Assembly: GCF_003751785.1 (NCBI RefSeq)
Contig: NZ_RKIE01000001.1
Coordinates: 1,403,564 to 1,467,563, forward strand
Length of the DNA stretch: 64,000 bases
Source of the DNA: Frigoribacterium sp. PhB160
Lineage (GTDB): Bacteria > Actinomycetota > Actinomycetes > Actinomycetales > Microbacteriaceae
Direction: 5' to 3'
Shown here: in pieces, positions 34,545 to 43,859 of the stretch
How positions within the stretch are numbered: the first letter of the stretch is position 1
How the letters are laid out: each line of letters starts with the position of its first letter
Translations under genes and position numbers: made by a program
Notes under the pieces: generated by a model
Told to the model about the DNA's origin: nothing
Database searches by the model: none
The model's input: the letters and a program-made list of their open reading frames with translations, nothing else

Positions 34545-35261
34545 TCAGCGCGGTCGGCCGGCCCGCACCTTGAACGGGTCGACGCCCTTGGGGATCGGCA
34601 GGCCGTTCTTGCCGAGCGACTGCAGCCGGTTGCTCACGGCGAGCACCTCGTTGCGGTTGATCGTCGACTTGATCTTGTTCATGCGGCCCGCGAGCTTGTG
34701 CAGGGGCACGGCGTCGGGGTCGGGGCCGACGTGGAGGACGGTGATGGCGACGTTGGGCAGGATGCGGGCGACCTTGCGGCGCTCCTCGTCGACGAGTTTC
34801 TTGGTCTGCGCGGCCGAGCCCTCGGCGACGAGCACGACGCCGCCCTTGCCGACGGCGCGGTACACCGCGGCCTGGGTACGCCCCTGGACGGCGACCGGCA
34901 TCTCGGCGGCGCGCCACGAGCGACGGAGGCCGCTCTTCATGACGGCGCCCACCGCGCCGGGCTGACCCGCGATCTGGCTGTAGGCGGCGCGCTCGGCGCG
35001 GCGTCCGAGCACGATGAGCAGCAGCAGGAAGCCCAGCATGACGCCGACCACGATGTAGAGCACCAGCGCGAGGACGTTGCCGCCGGTGAGCAGCAGCGCC
35101 GCGGCCACGCCGAGGACGACCGGCACGAAAAACGCCACGAGCATGAGCGGCAGCGCCCGCGAGTCGTTGCGGCGGGTCATCTGGAAGACCTGCCACATCT
35201 GCTTGAACCGACCCGGTTCCTTGGGCGGCTTGGGGGTCGGGTTCTCGGTGCGTCGTGCCAT
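34545..35261 (-). CDS. DUF4191 membrane protein
   Basis: A 238-residue protein, MARRTENPTPKPPKEPGRFK at the N-terminus, then KQMWQVFQMTRRNDSRALPL and two adjacent membrane segments (about 41-60 and 66-86: LPLMLVAFFVPVVLGVAAAL and LVLYIVVGVMLGFLLLLIVL). A basic cytoplasmic domain with GLPIPKGVDPFKVR at the end matches DUF4191, common in actinobacteria near lipoyl-enzyme genes. Function unknown. The longer open frame upstream is not coding. TATCCT seven bases before the ATG suggests a leaderless mRNA. Confidence 0.88.
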   Translation of the reverse strand: MARRTENPTPKPPKEPGRFKQMWQVFQMTRRNDSRALPLMLVAFFVPVVLGVAAALLLTGGNVLALVLYIVVGVMLGFLLLLIVLGRRAERAAYSQIAGQPGAVGAVMKSGLRRSWRAAEMPVAVQGRTQAAVYRAVGKGGVVLVAEGSAAQTKKLVDEERRKVARILPNVAITVLHVGPDPDAVPLHKLAGRMNKIKSTINRNEVLAVSNRLQSLGKNGLPIPKGVDPFKVRAGRPR

Positions 35262-35384
35262 GCGACCTAGGATACGGGGTCGCGGCGACCCCCGGGTCCT
35301 CCCCGGATCCGCCGTGGGCGGACGCCTCCCCAGCGACGGTCGAGGAGGCTCGGTGCCGTCCCCGGCACCCGCCACGCTGACCCG

Positions 35385-36827
35385 ATGGAGACCTCCCGCC
35401 TCGGCCCCTACGAGATCACGTCGACCCGGGTCGTCGGCGACCTCGTCCGATCGCGGGCGACGGCCCCGGACGGGCAGGTCGTCGAGCTCGTCTATGCCTT
35501 CCCCGGAGCCGACCCGCGGGCCGTGGCGGCCGAGGAGGCGGCCGGGTGGGCGACGGCGGCGGTCGAGCACCGTCACGTCTCGCCGGTGGTCGACCTGTTC
35601 CACACGGCCGAGGGCCGCCTGGTCGTCGTCCAGCCGCCGGCGGAGGTGGGACTCGACGCGTGGCTCGCCGACCGAGGCGCGCTCGAGGCGGGGGAGGCCG
35701 TCACGATCCTCCTCCCGATCCTCGACGCCGTCGCGGCGGCGACGCGGGCGGGGGTCGTCCTCGACCGCCTCGACCCGGCGGACGTCGTGATCGACGCCGA
35801 GGGAGCGCCGGTCCTCGCCCGCGTCCGCCCACGGGCCGACGCCCTGCCGACGACGTCCGAGCACGTCGTGGCCGAGCGGCCGGGGCAGGAGGCCTCGGCG
35901 TCCGTCGCCCGGGTCTTCGCGGACGACGTGGCGTCGAGGCTGGAGCCGTCGTCGCCCCCGCTCGCACCGGCACTGGACCTGCTGCCGTCGACGGCCGGGA
36001 TCGACGACCTCGTCGAGGTCGTGCACGACCTCGCGCCGGCACGACCGCTGCCGACGACGACCGGGCTCCGAGCCAGGCCGGTCGGGCCTGTCCGAGCGGA
36101 CGGGGCCGAGTCCGTCGATCGGCCTGCGTGGCTGGCCCTCCTGCCCGAGAGCGCCGTCCTCGACGGTCTGCTCGGCTGGTGGTCGGACCGCTCCCGCACG
36201 TCGACGAGGGCACGGCTCGCGACGGTCCGTCCGCGCTACCGCGTCCTCGCCGCGATCGTGCTGGCCTCCGTCGGCGTCGCCGTCGTGGCTCTCCCGGGAG
36301 GGGCCCCGAGCGGAGGCGCCGCCGATCCCGGCACGGCGGCCGACCCACCGACCGCCGGGGAACCCGCGCCTGCCCCTGCTGCCCAGGTCCCGTCACCGGA
36401 GCCCGGGTCGAGGGCCGACGAGGTGGCGGTGGACGAGCTCGGCGCTCCCGGGGGCGGGGCCGACGCCGCAGCGGCAGAGGGGGCCCGTCGCGAGCCCGTC
36501 GAGGGCGTGCTGCGGGGCGACGACGTGCTCGCCGCCGCGCGGGTGCTCGTGGAGGCGCGCAACGCCTGCCTGAGAGAGCCCACGCCTGGCTGTCTCGCGG
36601 CGACGACGCAGCCGGGGTCGCCGCTGGCCGGCAGGGACGCCCAGCTGCTGGCCGACCCGTCGGTCGTGACGGGCGAGCCCACGCCGCTCGACGTCGTCGC
36701 CGAGCTGCAACGGCTGGGCGACACCGTGCTGCTCGACGCCACCGGCCCCGACGACCGACCGGCCTCGGTCCTGATGGTCAGGACCGAGGCCGGTTGGAGG
36801 GTGCGCGACGTCGTGGCCCGTCGGTGA
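35385..36827 (+). CDS. Membrane-anchored pseudokinase-like protein
   Basis: A 480-residue protein. Residues 5-150 resemble a Ser/Thr kinase fold (LGPYEITSTRVVGDLVRSRA, then a C-lobe-like LDRLDPADVVIDAEGAPVL), but the glycine loop, the VAIK lysine, the HRD aspartate (LDRLDPAD in place of HRDLKPxN) and DFG are all replaced. One membrane segment (about 287-305, YRVLAAIVLASVGVAVVAL) leads to a Pro/Ala linker and an extracytoplasmic domain with two cysteines (ACLREPTPGCLAA). It probably senses or scaffolds rather than phosphorylates. No ribosome binding site is evident. It lies between two minus-strand genes. Confidence 0.72.
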   Translation: METSRLGPYEITSTRVVGDLVRSRATAPDGQVVELVYAFPGADPRAVAAEEAAGWATAAVEHRHVSPVVDLFHTAEGRLVVVQPPAEVGLDAWLADRGALEAGEAVTILLPILDAVAAATRAGVVLDRLDPADVVIDAEGAPVLARVRPRADALPTTSEHVVAERPGQEASASVARVFADDVASRLEPSSPPLAPALDLLPSTAGIDDLVEVVHDLAPARPLPTTTGLRARPVGPVRADGAESVDRPAWLALLPESAVLDGLLGWWSDRSRTSTRARLATVRPRYRVLAAIVLASVGVAVVALPGGAPSGGAADPGTAADPPTAGEPAPAPAAQVPSPEPGSRADEVAVDELGAPGGGADAAAAEGARREPVEGVLRGDDVLAAARVLVEARNACLREPTPGCLAATTQPGSPLAGRDAQLLADPSVVTGEPTPLDVVAELQRLGDTVLLDATGPDDRPASVLMVRTEAGWRVRDVVARR

Positions 36828-36840
36828 CGGGCCACGACGG

Positions 36841-38376
36841 CTAGATGCCGAGCTTGGCCGAGAAGTCGCCGCCCTCGAGGCGGGTCTTGACCGCCACGAG
36901 GAACCGAGCGGCGTCGGCACCGTCGACGATGCGGTGGTCGTACGACAGCGCCAGGTACACCATCGAGCGGACGGCGATGGCCTCGCCGCCGTCGACCGAG
37001 ACGACCACGGGGCGCTTGACCACGACACCGGTGCCGAGGATGGCCACCTGGGGGAGGAACACGACCGGGGTGTCGAAGAGCGCGCCGCGCGATCCGGTGT
37101 TCGTCACCGTGAAGGTGCCGCCCGCGAGCTCGTCCGGCTTCAGCTTGTTGTCCCGCGTCCGCTGGGCGAGGTCGGCGATCTGCCCGGCGATGCCCGCCAG
37201 GTCGAGCGACGCCGCGTCCTTGATGACCGGGGTCAGGAGGCCCCGCTCGGTGTCCACGGCCATGCTGATGTTCTCGTGGTCGGGGTAGACGATCGAGTCG
37301 CCGTCGACGGTCGCGTTCAGCTTGGGGTGCGCCTGCAGCGCCTCCGCGGCCGCCAGCGTGAAGAACGGCAGGAACGACAGCTTGTTGCCGGTCTTCTCGA
37401 GGAAGGCGGCCTTGTGCGCGTCGCGGAAGGTCGCGACCGCGGTCACGTCCACCTCGACGACGCTCGTGAGCTGCGCCATGGCCTGCATCGACTGCACGGC
37501 ACGCTCGGCGACGACCTTGCGGAGGCGCGTCATGGGCACGGTCGTGCCGCGGAGCGGCGAGATCTCGACCGGTGCCGGCGCGGACTGCTCGGGGGACTGC
37601 TGAGCCGAGGAGGCCGCCTCGGCGGCCGCCAGGACGTCCTCCTTGCGGATCCGACCGCCGACGCCGCTGCCCGAGAGGGTGCTGATGTCGACGCCCTTCT
37701 CGTTGGCGAGCTTCCGCACGAGCGGGGTGACGTAGCCGGCCGTGGCCGAGGCATCAGCGGCCGCGGGAGCCGCGGCGGCGGGTGCAGGAGCGGCCGCAGC
37801 CGGCGCTGCTGCCGGAGCCGGCGCTGCTGCCGGAGCCGGTGCTGCGGCGGAAGCCGGAGCGGCCGCCGCCGCCGGGGGAGCGGCGGCAGGAGCCGGTGCC
37901 GCGGCCGGGACGGCCGAGGGAGCCGGGGCGACGGGCTGCGCCGCCGGGTCGGACTCCGCGGCCGGGGCCGGGTCGACGTCCTGGGCGGGCGCGGGCGCGC
38001 TCGACCCGGACTCCTCGCCGGGGGCCGGGGCGGCGGACGACGCGACGACGGCGTCCTCGGCCTCCTCCTGGGGCGCGGCTTCGGGCTCGGCGGCCGGCGT
38101 CTCCTCGGCGGGTGCCGAGTCGTCGCCGTCGGAGGCGCTGCCGTCGCCGATGCGGACGAGGGCCGTGCCGACCTCGACGGTCTCGTCCTCCTGGACGAGG
38201 ATCTCCTCGACGACGCCGGCGACCGGCGACGGGATCTCGGTGTCGACCTTGTCGGTCGAGACCTCGAGCAGCGGCTCGTCGACCTCGACGCGATCACCGA
38301 CGTTCTTGAGCCAGCGGGTGACCGTGCCCTCGGTGACACTCTCTCCGAGTGCCGGGAGGTTGACGGATTCGCTCAT
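36841..38376 (-). CDS. sucB: Dihydrolipoamide acyltransferase (E2)
   Basis: The 511-residue E2 core of a 2-oxoacid dehydrogenase complex. One lipoyl domain (about 1-77) carries the lipoyl lysine in EVSTDKVDTEIPS. A very long Ala/Pro/Glu linker (about 80-215) follows, then a peripheral subunit-binding domain (YVTPLVRKLANEKGVDISTL) and the catalytic domain ending in YDHRIVDGADAARFL with the His-x3-Asp motif. The linker contains tandem AP repeats (37790-37900). Whether it serves pyruvate, 2-oxoglutarate or both is not decidable here; shared E2 is known in some actinobacteria. lpd lies 63 bases upstream. Confidence 0.92.
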   Translation of the reverse strand: MSESVNLPALGESVTEGTVTRWLKNVGDRVEVDEPLLEVSTDKVDTEIPSPVAGVVEEILVQEDETVEVGTALVRIGDGSASDGDDSAPAEETPAAEPEAAPQEEAEDAVVASSAAPAPGEESGSSAPAPAQDVDPAPAAESDPAAQPVAPAPSAVPAAAPAPAAAPPAAAAAPASAAAPAPAAAPAPAAAPAAAAPAPAAAAPAAADASATAGYVTPLVRKLANEKGVDISTLSGSGVGGRIRKEDVLAAAEAASSAQQSPEQSAPAPVEISPLRGTTVPMTRLRKVVAERAVQSMQAMAQLTSVVEVDVTAVATFRDAHKAAFLEKTGNKLSFLPFFTLAAAEALQAHPKLNATVDGDSIVYPDHENISMAVDTERGLLTPVIKDAASLDLAGIAGQIADLAQRTRDNKLKPDELAGGTFTVTNTGSRGALFDTPVVFLPQVAILGTGVVVKRPVVVSVDGGEAIAVRSMVYLALSYDHRIVDGADAARFLVAVKTRLEGGDFSAKLGI

Positions 38377-38439
38377 GCGTGGGACTCCTTTGACGACATC
38401 ATCTGTCTGTGTGTGCTGTGCGTACGGGGACTGGTGGGG

Positions 38440-39813
38440 CTACATCGCGTGGAGCGGCTTGCCGGCCAGGGCCAGCATCGCCTCGCCGAGCGCTTCGTTC
38501 TGCGTGGGGTGCGCGTGCACCAGGGGAGCGACGTCCTCCGGGTAGGCCTCCCAGTTGACGGCGAGCTGCGCCTCGCCGATGAGCTCGCCGACGCGGGCGC
38601 CGATCATGTGCACGCCGACGACGGGGCCGTCGACGATGCGGACGACCTTGACCGAGCCGCTCGTGCCGATGATGTGGCTCTTCCCGTTGCCGGCGAGGTT
38701 GTAGTCGTAGCTCGTGACCGCGTCGGCCCCGTGCTTCTCGACGGCCTTGGCTTCAGTGAGGCCGACGGACGCCACCTCGGGGTCGGAGTAGGTCACCTTG
38801 GGGATGTTGACGTCCTCGATGACCTGCGGCGCGAGGCCCGCGATCTCCTCGGCCACGAAGATGCCGTGCTGGAAGCTGCGGTGCGCGAGCTGCAGGCCGG
38901 GGACGATGTCGCCGAGCGCGTAGACGCCGGGCACGTTCGTCGCGAGGCGCTCGTTCGTGATGACGAAGCCGCGGTCCATCGTGATGCCGACCTCCTCGTA
39001 GCCGAGGCCCGAGGTCGCCGGCCCCCGGCCGACGGCCACGAGCAGCAGGTCGGCCTCGAAGGTCTTGCCGTCCTCCAGGGTGACGACGACGCCGTTCTCG
39101 TCCTGCGTGACGCCCTGGAAGCGCACGCCGAGGTTGAATCCGATGCCTCGCTTGCGGAAGGCGCGCTCGAACTGCTTCGAGATCGACTCCTCCTCGTTCG
39201 GGACCAGGTGGGGCAGCGCCTCGATGATGTCGACCTCGGCGCCGAAGGACTTCCAGACGCTCGCGAACTCCACGCCGATGACGCCGCCGCCGAGGATGGC
39301 GACCCGTCCCGGCACATGGTCGAGGGCGAGGGCCTGCTCGCTCGTGATGACCTTCCCGCCGAGCTCGAGGCCCGGCAGGCTCCGCGAGTAGGAACCCGTG
39401 GCGAGCACGACGTTCTTGGCCCGGAGGGTGGTGTCGCCCACCTGGACCGTGCTCGGCGACGTGAGACGGCCCTCGCCCTCGACTGTCGTGATCTTCCGCG
39501 CCTTGAGCAGTCCCTGCAGTCCCTTGTACTTGCTCGAGACCACGCCCTCGCGGTAGCTGGTGACGGCGCCGATGTCGATGCCGTGGAAGTCGGCGTGGAC
39601 GCCGTACTTCGCCGACTCGCGGGACACGTCGGCGACCTCGGCCGAGTGCAGGAGGGCCTTCGTCGGGATGCACCCGCGGTGGAGGCACGTGCCGCCGACC
39701 TTGTCCTTCTCGACGAGCGCGACGCTCAGCCCCAGCTCGCTGGCCCGCAGCGCCGCGGCGTATCCGCCGCTGCCGCCACCGAGCACGACCAGGTCAAAAT
39801 TCTGTTCCGACAC
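38440..39813 (-). CDS. lpd: Dihydrolipoyl dehydrogenase (E3)
   Basis: A 457-residue FAD disulfide oxidoreductase that reoxidises the lipoyl group of E2 and passes electrons to NAD+. FAD loop GGGSGG is at residues 11-16, the redox pair is in GGTCLHRGCIPTK (about 39-51) and the C-terminal His-Glu pair is in HAHPTQNEALGEA. The GTG start at 39813 is chosen because GAGGGAG lies nine bases before it and the family begins there; the open frame continues upstream. TAGGGT at 39978-39973 may be its -10, immediately after the pepA stop. Confidence 0.95.
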   Translation of the reverse strand: MSEQNFDLVVLGGGSGGYAAALRASELGLSVALVEKDKVGGTCLHRGCIPTKALLHSAEVADVSRESAKYGVHADFHGIDIGAVTSYREGVVSSKYKGLQGLLKARKITTVEGEGRLTSPSTVQVGDTTLRAKNVVLATGSYSRSLPGLELGGKVITSEQALALDHVPGRVAILGGGVIGVEFASVWKSFGAEVDIIEALPHLVPNEEESISKQFERAFRKRGIGFNLGVRFQGVTQDENGVVVTLEDGKTFEADLLLVAVGRGPATSGLGYEEVGITMDRGFVITNERLATNVPGVYALGDIVPGLQLAHRSFQHGIFVAEEIAGLAPQVIEDVNIPKVTYSDPEVASVGLTEAKAVEKHGADAVTSYDYNLAGNGKSHIIGTSGSVKVVRIVDGPVVGVHMIGARVGELIGEAQLAVNWEAYPEDVAPLVHAHPTQNEALGEAMLALAGKPLHAM

Positions 39814-39866
39814 CCAGCAACTCCCTCGTGCGTTCGGAGGTTCCCCCGGGGCGGCGGAGGCGGCGC

Positions 39867-39886
39867 GTCGACGTGGTGACGTCGAC
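39867..39886. promoter_or_regulatory. Inverted repeat in the lpd leader
   Basis: GTCGACGT-GGTG-ACGTCGAC, an 8-bp perfect stem with a 4-base loop, lies about 55-75 bases upstream of the lpd start codon and downstream of the presumed -10. It may be an operator or leader hairpin. No regulator can be named. Confidence 0.35.
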
Positions 39887-39978
39887 GTCGCGCCCGGCTC
39901 GCGCATCCGACCTGCGGTGCGGCGATCCGCTGCCCGAGGGACCGTTCTCGGCGGGTTTCTCCCGCCGCCACGACCCTA

Positions 39979-41457
39979 CTACGAGGCCGAAAATTCAGAC
40001 GCCAGCCCGAGCAGGGTCCTCACAGCCACGCCGGTCGAGCCCTTGCCGGTGAAGCCGTAGCCGCCGCCCTTGTTGTTCGACGGCCCGGCGATGTCGAGGT
40101 GCACCCACGGGATCGGCTCGCCGCCCTCGGCGCGGCGACCGACGAACTCGTTCAGGAACACGCCGGCGAGCAGCATGCCCGCTGCGGTGTTGCCGGGCGT
40201 CGCGTTGACGAGGTCGGCGACCTCGGACGCGAGGCGCGGGCGGAGCTCGGCGGGCAGCGGCATGCGCCAGAACGTCTCGCCCGCCTCGCCCGCGAGCTCG
40301 ACGACCCGGGAGGCGAGGTCGTCGTTTCCCATGACGCCGACGTACCGCATGCCGAGCGCCACGACCTGGGCACCGGTGAGGGTGGCGACGTCGACGACCG
40401 CGTCGGGCTGCTCCTCGCTCGCCGCGACGAGCCCGTCGGCCATGACCAGCCGGCCCTCGGCGTCGGTGTTCGTCACCTCCACCGTCGTGCCGCCCTTGAT
40501 CGTGAGGACGTCGTCGGGGCGGATGGCCGTGCCGCTCGGCATGTTCTCGGCGACGCAGAGCCAGGCCGTCAGCCGCACCGGCAGCTCGAGGCGTGCCGCG
40601 GCGACCGTGACGGCGAGGACCGTCGCGGCGCCCGTCATGTCGTCCTTCATGCCGAGCATGCTGGCCGCGGGCTTCAGCGAGAGCCCGCCGGTGTCGTAGG
40701 TGATGCCCTTGCCGACGAGGGCCAGGTGCTTGCCGGCGCCCTCCGGCGCGTACTCGACCTTGACGAGGCGGGGCCCGCGGCTCGATCCCTGCCCGACGCC
40801 GAGGATGCCGCCGAAGCCGCCGGCGCGGAGCCCGTCCTCGTCGAGCACGGTGACGCTGAGGGGCAGCCCCTCGGCGCGGCGGACGGCCTCGTCGGCGAGC
40901 GCCTGGGGGAACATCTGCTGGGGAGGCGTGTTCGAGAGGTCGCGGACCGCGTGGACCGCCTCGGCGACCACTCCGGCGCGGGCGACCAGCGCCTCCTCGA
41001 CGTCGAGGTCGGCCGCGAGGACGATGTCGCGGGCGTGGCGTCGCGACTCCGCCGCCGAGACGGCGCGGAACGCGTCGAACTCGTAGGAGGCGAGGGCGGC
41101 GCCCTCGAGGACGGCCAGCGCCTGCTGCGGGGTCGCCACGGGCAGCGCGAGCACGACCCGGTCGACGCCGGTCAGCTGACGGACGGCTGCGCCCGCGCCG
41201 TAGCGGAGCGACTCCTCGTCGACGCGGTCGCCGAGGCCCGCGAGCGCCACGACGCCGGCCGCGACGCCGACGGCCGGCACGCGGACGAGCTCGTCGCGGG
41301 CACCCGTCACGCCGAGCAGGCCGAGATCGGCCGGCAGGCCGTCGACGGGCACGGTGAGCGTCGGGCCCTCCGGGGTCTTCAGCACCCCGACGACGAGGAC
41401 GTCGGCGGCGAGGTCGGTCGGGGCGGTGCGGACGGCGGAGAGGGAGAGCTCGGTCAT
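39979..41457 (-). CDS. pepA: Leucyl aminopeptidase (M17)
   Basis: A 492-residue cytosolic metallo-aminopeptidase that frees N-terminal residues. Metal ligands are in VGKGITYDTGGLSLKP (Lys and Asp), MKDDMTGAATVL and the family signature NTDAEGRLVMADGL. The N-terminal half is the typical variable macro-like domain. ATG 41457 is chosen; TACGAT lies six bases upstream with CGAGGG between, so it may be leaderless or use a weak site. It is followed by lpd and sucB in the usual actinobacterial order. Confidence 0.93.
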   Translation of the reverse strand: MTELSLSAVRTAPTDLAADVLVVGVLKTPEGPTLTVPVDGLPADLGLLGVTGARDELVRVPAVGVAAGVVALAGLGDRVDEESLRYGAGAAVRQLTGVDRVVLALPVATPQQALAVLEGAALASYEFDAFRAVSAAESRRHARDIVLAADLDVEEALVARAGVVAEAVHAVRDLSNTPPQQMFPQALADEAVRRAEGLPLSVTVLDEDGLRAGGFGGILGVGQGSSRGPRLVKVEYAPEGAGKHLALVGKGITYDTGGLSLKPAASMLGMKDDMTGAATVLAVTVAAARLELPVRLTAWLCVAENMPSGTAIRPDDVLTIKGGTTVEVTNTDAEGRLVMADGLVAASEEQPDAVVDVATLTGAQVVALGMRYVGVMGNDDLASRVVELAGEAGETFWRMPLPAELRPRLASEVADLVNATPGNTAAGMLLAGVFLNEFVGRRAEGGEPIPWVHLDIAGPSNNKGGGYGFTGKGSTGVAVRTLLGLASEFSAS

Positions 41458-41542
41458 CCCTCGATCGTAGCGAGCCGGGTGTTCGCTCTCGGCACGTCGC
41501 CGCCGACCTCGGGCGCCGCCTCCGGTGCCTAGGCTTGACCGC

Positions 41543-42457
41543 ATGCACGACCCTGCCGGACTCTACGACCTCGCCCCCGACTCCGACGCCGTGCCCGAGG
41601 GGCTGCCGCTCGTGGCGGGCCTGACCGGCTTCGCCGACGCCGGCTCCGCCGTGAGCCAGCTCGCCGAGTTCCTCCTCACGACGCTCGAGAGCACCCTCGT
41701 CGCCACCTTCGACGCCGACGAGCTGCTCGACTACCGGGCCAGGCGGCCGGTCTTCACCTTCGACCAGGACCACATCTCGCAGGTCGAGGCCTCCACGCTC
41801 TCGCTCCACCTCGTCCGCGACGACGTCGGCCAGTCGTTCCTCCTCCTCTCCGGATTCGAGCCCGACTTCCAGTGGCAGCGGTTCACGACGGCCGTCGTGC
41901 AGCTGGTCGAGCGGTACCGCGTGTCGACGACCACGTGGGTGCACTCCATCCCGATGCCCGTGCCGCACACGCGCCCGATCGGCGTGACGGTCAGCGGCAA
42001 CCGGGCCGACCTCATCGAGACGATGTCGGTGTGGCGTCCGGTGACGCAGGCCCCGGCCAACGCGCTGCACCTCGTCGAGAAGCGCCTCGGCGACAGCGGG
42101 CACCCGACCGCGGGCTTCGTCCTGCTCGTGCCGCACTACCTCGCCGACACCGAGTTCCCCGACGCCGCCGTGACCGCCCTGTCGAGCATCAGCGCGGCCA
42201 CCGGCCTCATCTTCCCCACCGACCGGCTCCGTGCCGAGGGCCGGGACTTCGTGGCGAAGGTCGACGAGCAGGTGCACGGCAACCACGAGCTGTCGCGCCT
42301 GGTGTCGACCCTGGAGGAGCGGCACGACACCTACATGGAGGGGAACCCCCTCCCGTCGCCCCTCACCGACCAGGACGGCCAGGTGCCCTCGGCCGACGCC
42401 CTCGCGGCCGAGCTCGAGCGCTTCCTCGCCACCCGGCGGGCCGACGACGAGTCCTGA
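41543..42457 (+). CDS. PAC2 family protein
   Basis: A 304-residue protein with the PAC2 fold: GLPLVAGLTGFADAGSAVSQ near residue 20, FLLLSGFEPDFQWQRF near 100 and a C-terminal helical EERHDTYMEGNPLPSP. Archaeal and eukaryotic relatives are proteasome assembly chaperones; in actinobacteria the role is unproven, and no proteasome gene is present in this window. TAGGCT lies seven bases before the ATG, with no ribosome binding site, suggesting a leaderless mRNA. It diverges from pepA. Confidence 0.88.
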   Translation: MHDPAGLYDLAPDSDAVPEGLPLVAGLTGFADAGSAVSQLAEFLLTTLESTLVATFDADELLDYRARRPVFTFDQDHISQVEASTLSLHLVRDDVGQSFLLLSGFEPDFQWQRFTTAVVQLVERYRVSTTTWVHSIPMPVPHTRPIGVTVSGNRADLIETMSVWRPVTQAPANALHLVEKRLGDSGHPTAGFVLLVPHYLADTEFPDAAVTALSSISAATGLIFPTDRLRAEGRDFVAKVDEQVHGNHELSRLVSTLEERHDTYMEGNPLPSPLTDQDGQVPSADALAAELERFLATRRADDES

Positions 42458-42521
42458 CGCCCGTCGCGGCGGCCGGGCGCCCGTGCCCGGGGGCGGCGTG
42501 CTGCTCCGGTAGGTTCGTCGG

Positions 42522-43859
42522 GTGAACTCCCGTCGCGCCTGGCTCGTCTGGGGCGTCGCCGTCTGCGCGTACGTCGTCGCCGTCCTGCAGCGCTCGTCGC
42601 TCGGGGTCTCCGGCGTCGAGGCCCAGCAGCTCTTCGGCATCTCTGCGGCGACGCTGTCGACCCTGGCCGTGGTGCAGCTCGCCGTCTACGCCGGCCTGCA
42701 GATCCCGGTCGGCGTGCTCCTCGACCGCGTCGGCCCCAAGGCCCTCATCATGACGGGCGGGTGCCTCCTCGCGGTCGGGCAGGCCGTCGTCGCCTTCGCG
42801 CCGCCGACCATCGGGGTGGCCGTCGTGGGGCGGGTGCTGGTGGGCGCCGGCGACGCCATGACCTTCATCTCGGTGCTGCGCCTCCTGCCCTCCTGGTTCC
42901 GGGGGCCCGTGCTGCCCCAGGTGTCGCAGTGGACCGGCAACCTCGGCCAGATCGGCCAGGTGCTGTCGGCCGTGCCCCTCTCGCTCGTCCTGCACAGCGC
43001 GGGCTGGACGCCCGCCTTCCTCGGTGCGGCCTCCCTCTCGGTCCTGGCGGTCGTCGCCGTCCTGCTCCTGGTGCGCGAGTCGCCGCTCGGCCGCGTCGAG
43101 CGCGACGCCCCGGCCACGTGGGGCGAGGCCGCGAGGCAGCTCGGCGAGAGCGTCCGGCGGCCGGGCACTCGGCTCGGCTTCTGGTCGCACTTCGTCACGC
43201 AGTCGTCGGGCACGGTCTTCAGCCTCCTCTGGGGCGTGCCGTTCCTCGTCGGGGGCTTCGGCTTCTCCCCGGCCCAGGCGGCCGGCACCCTCACGGTCCT
43301 CGTCGTGTCGGGGGTCGTGGTCGGCCCCGTCCTCGGCGTGCTCATGGCGCGCTGGCCGCTGCGACGGTCGAACCTCGTGCTCGCCATCGTCACGGCGATG
43401 GGCGCGACGTGGGCGGTCGTCCTCGGCTGGCCGGGGACGCCTCCCCACTGGCTCGCCTACGTCCTCGTCGTCGTGATCGGCATCGGCGGGCCCGGCTCGG
43501 TCATCGGGTTCGACTTCGCCCGCACGTTCAACCCCGTGCGGAGCCTGGGCGTGGCCACCGGGGTCGTCAACGTCGGCGGCTTCCTGGCGAGCTTCGTCAT
43601 GATGTTCCTGATCGGCGTGGTGCTCGATCAGGTCGACGCGGCCCGGGTCGCCTCCGGCGCCGCGAGCGACCTGTTCTCGTTCGACTCCTTCCGCCTGGCC
43701 TTCCTGGTGCAGTACGTCGTGGTCGGCGGGGGCGTCGTGGGCCTGCTCGTCGACCGGCGCCGCACGCGTCGCCGCCTGCACCTCGAGGAGGGCATCCAGG
43801 TGGCGCCCCTCTGGGTCGCCCTCGACCGAAGGCTCCGGAGGCGCCCGCCGACCTCCTAG
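42522..43859 (+). CDS. MFS transporter
   Basis: A 445-residue membrane protein with about twelve hydrophobic segments. The loop 2-3 motif PVGVLLDRVGPKALIM (MFS motif A) is near residue 67, and a similar GVLMARWPLRRS loop appears in the second half. The family resembles nitrate/sugar-type MFS carriers, but the substrate cannot be named. The GTG at 42522 lies six bases after TAGGTT, a leaderless pattern. It is upstream of sigA. Confidence 0.88.
   Translation: MNSRRAWLVWGVAVCAYVVAVLQRSSLGVSGVEAQQLFGISAATLSTLAVVQLAVYAGLQIPVGVLLDRVGPKALIMTGGCLLAVGQAVVAFAPPTIGVAVVGRVLVGAGDAMTFISVLRLLPSWFRGPVLPQVSQWTGNLGQIGQVLSAVPLSLVLHSAGWTPAFLGAASLSVLAVVAVLLLVRESPLGRVERDAPATWGEAARQLGESVRRPGTRLGFWSHFVTQSSGTVFSLLWGVPFLVGGFGFSPAQAAGTLTVLVVSGVVVGPVLGVLMARWPLRRSNLVLAIVTAMGATWAVVLGWPGTPPHWLAYVLVVVIGIGGPGSVIGFDFARTFNPVRSLGVATGVVNVGGFLASFVMMFLIGVVLDQVDAARVASGAASDLFSFDSFRLAFLVQYVVVGGGVVGLLVDRRRTRRRLHLEEGIQVAPLWVALDRRLRRRPPTS

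Noticed and set aside
36934-39879. A 981-codon plus-strand frame opposite sucB and lpd
   Set aside because: Shadow frame rich in Arg/Asp/Leu with no family features.
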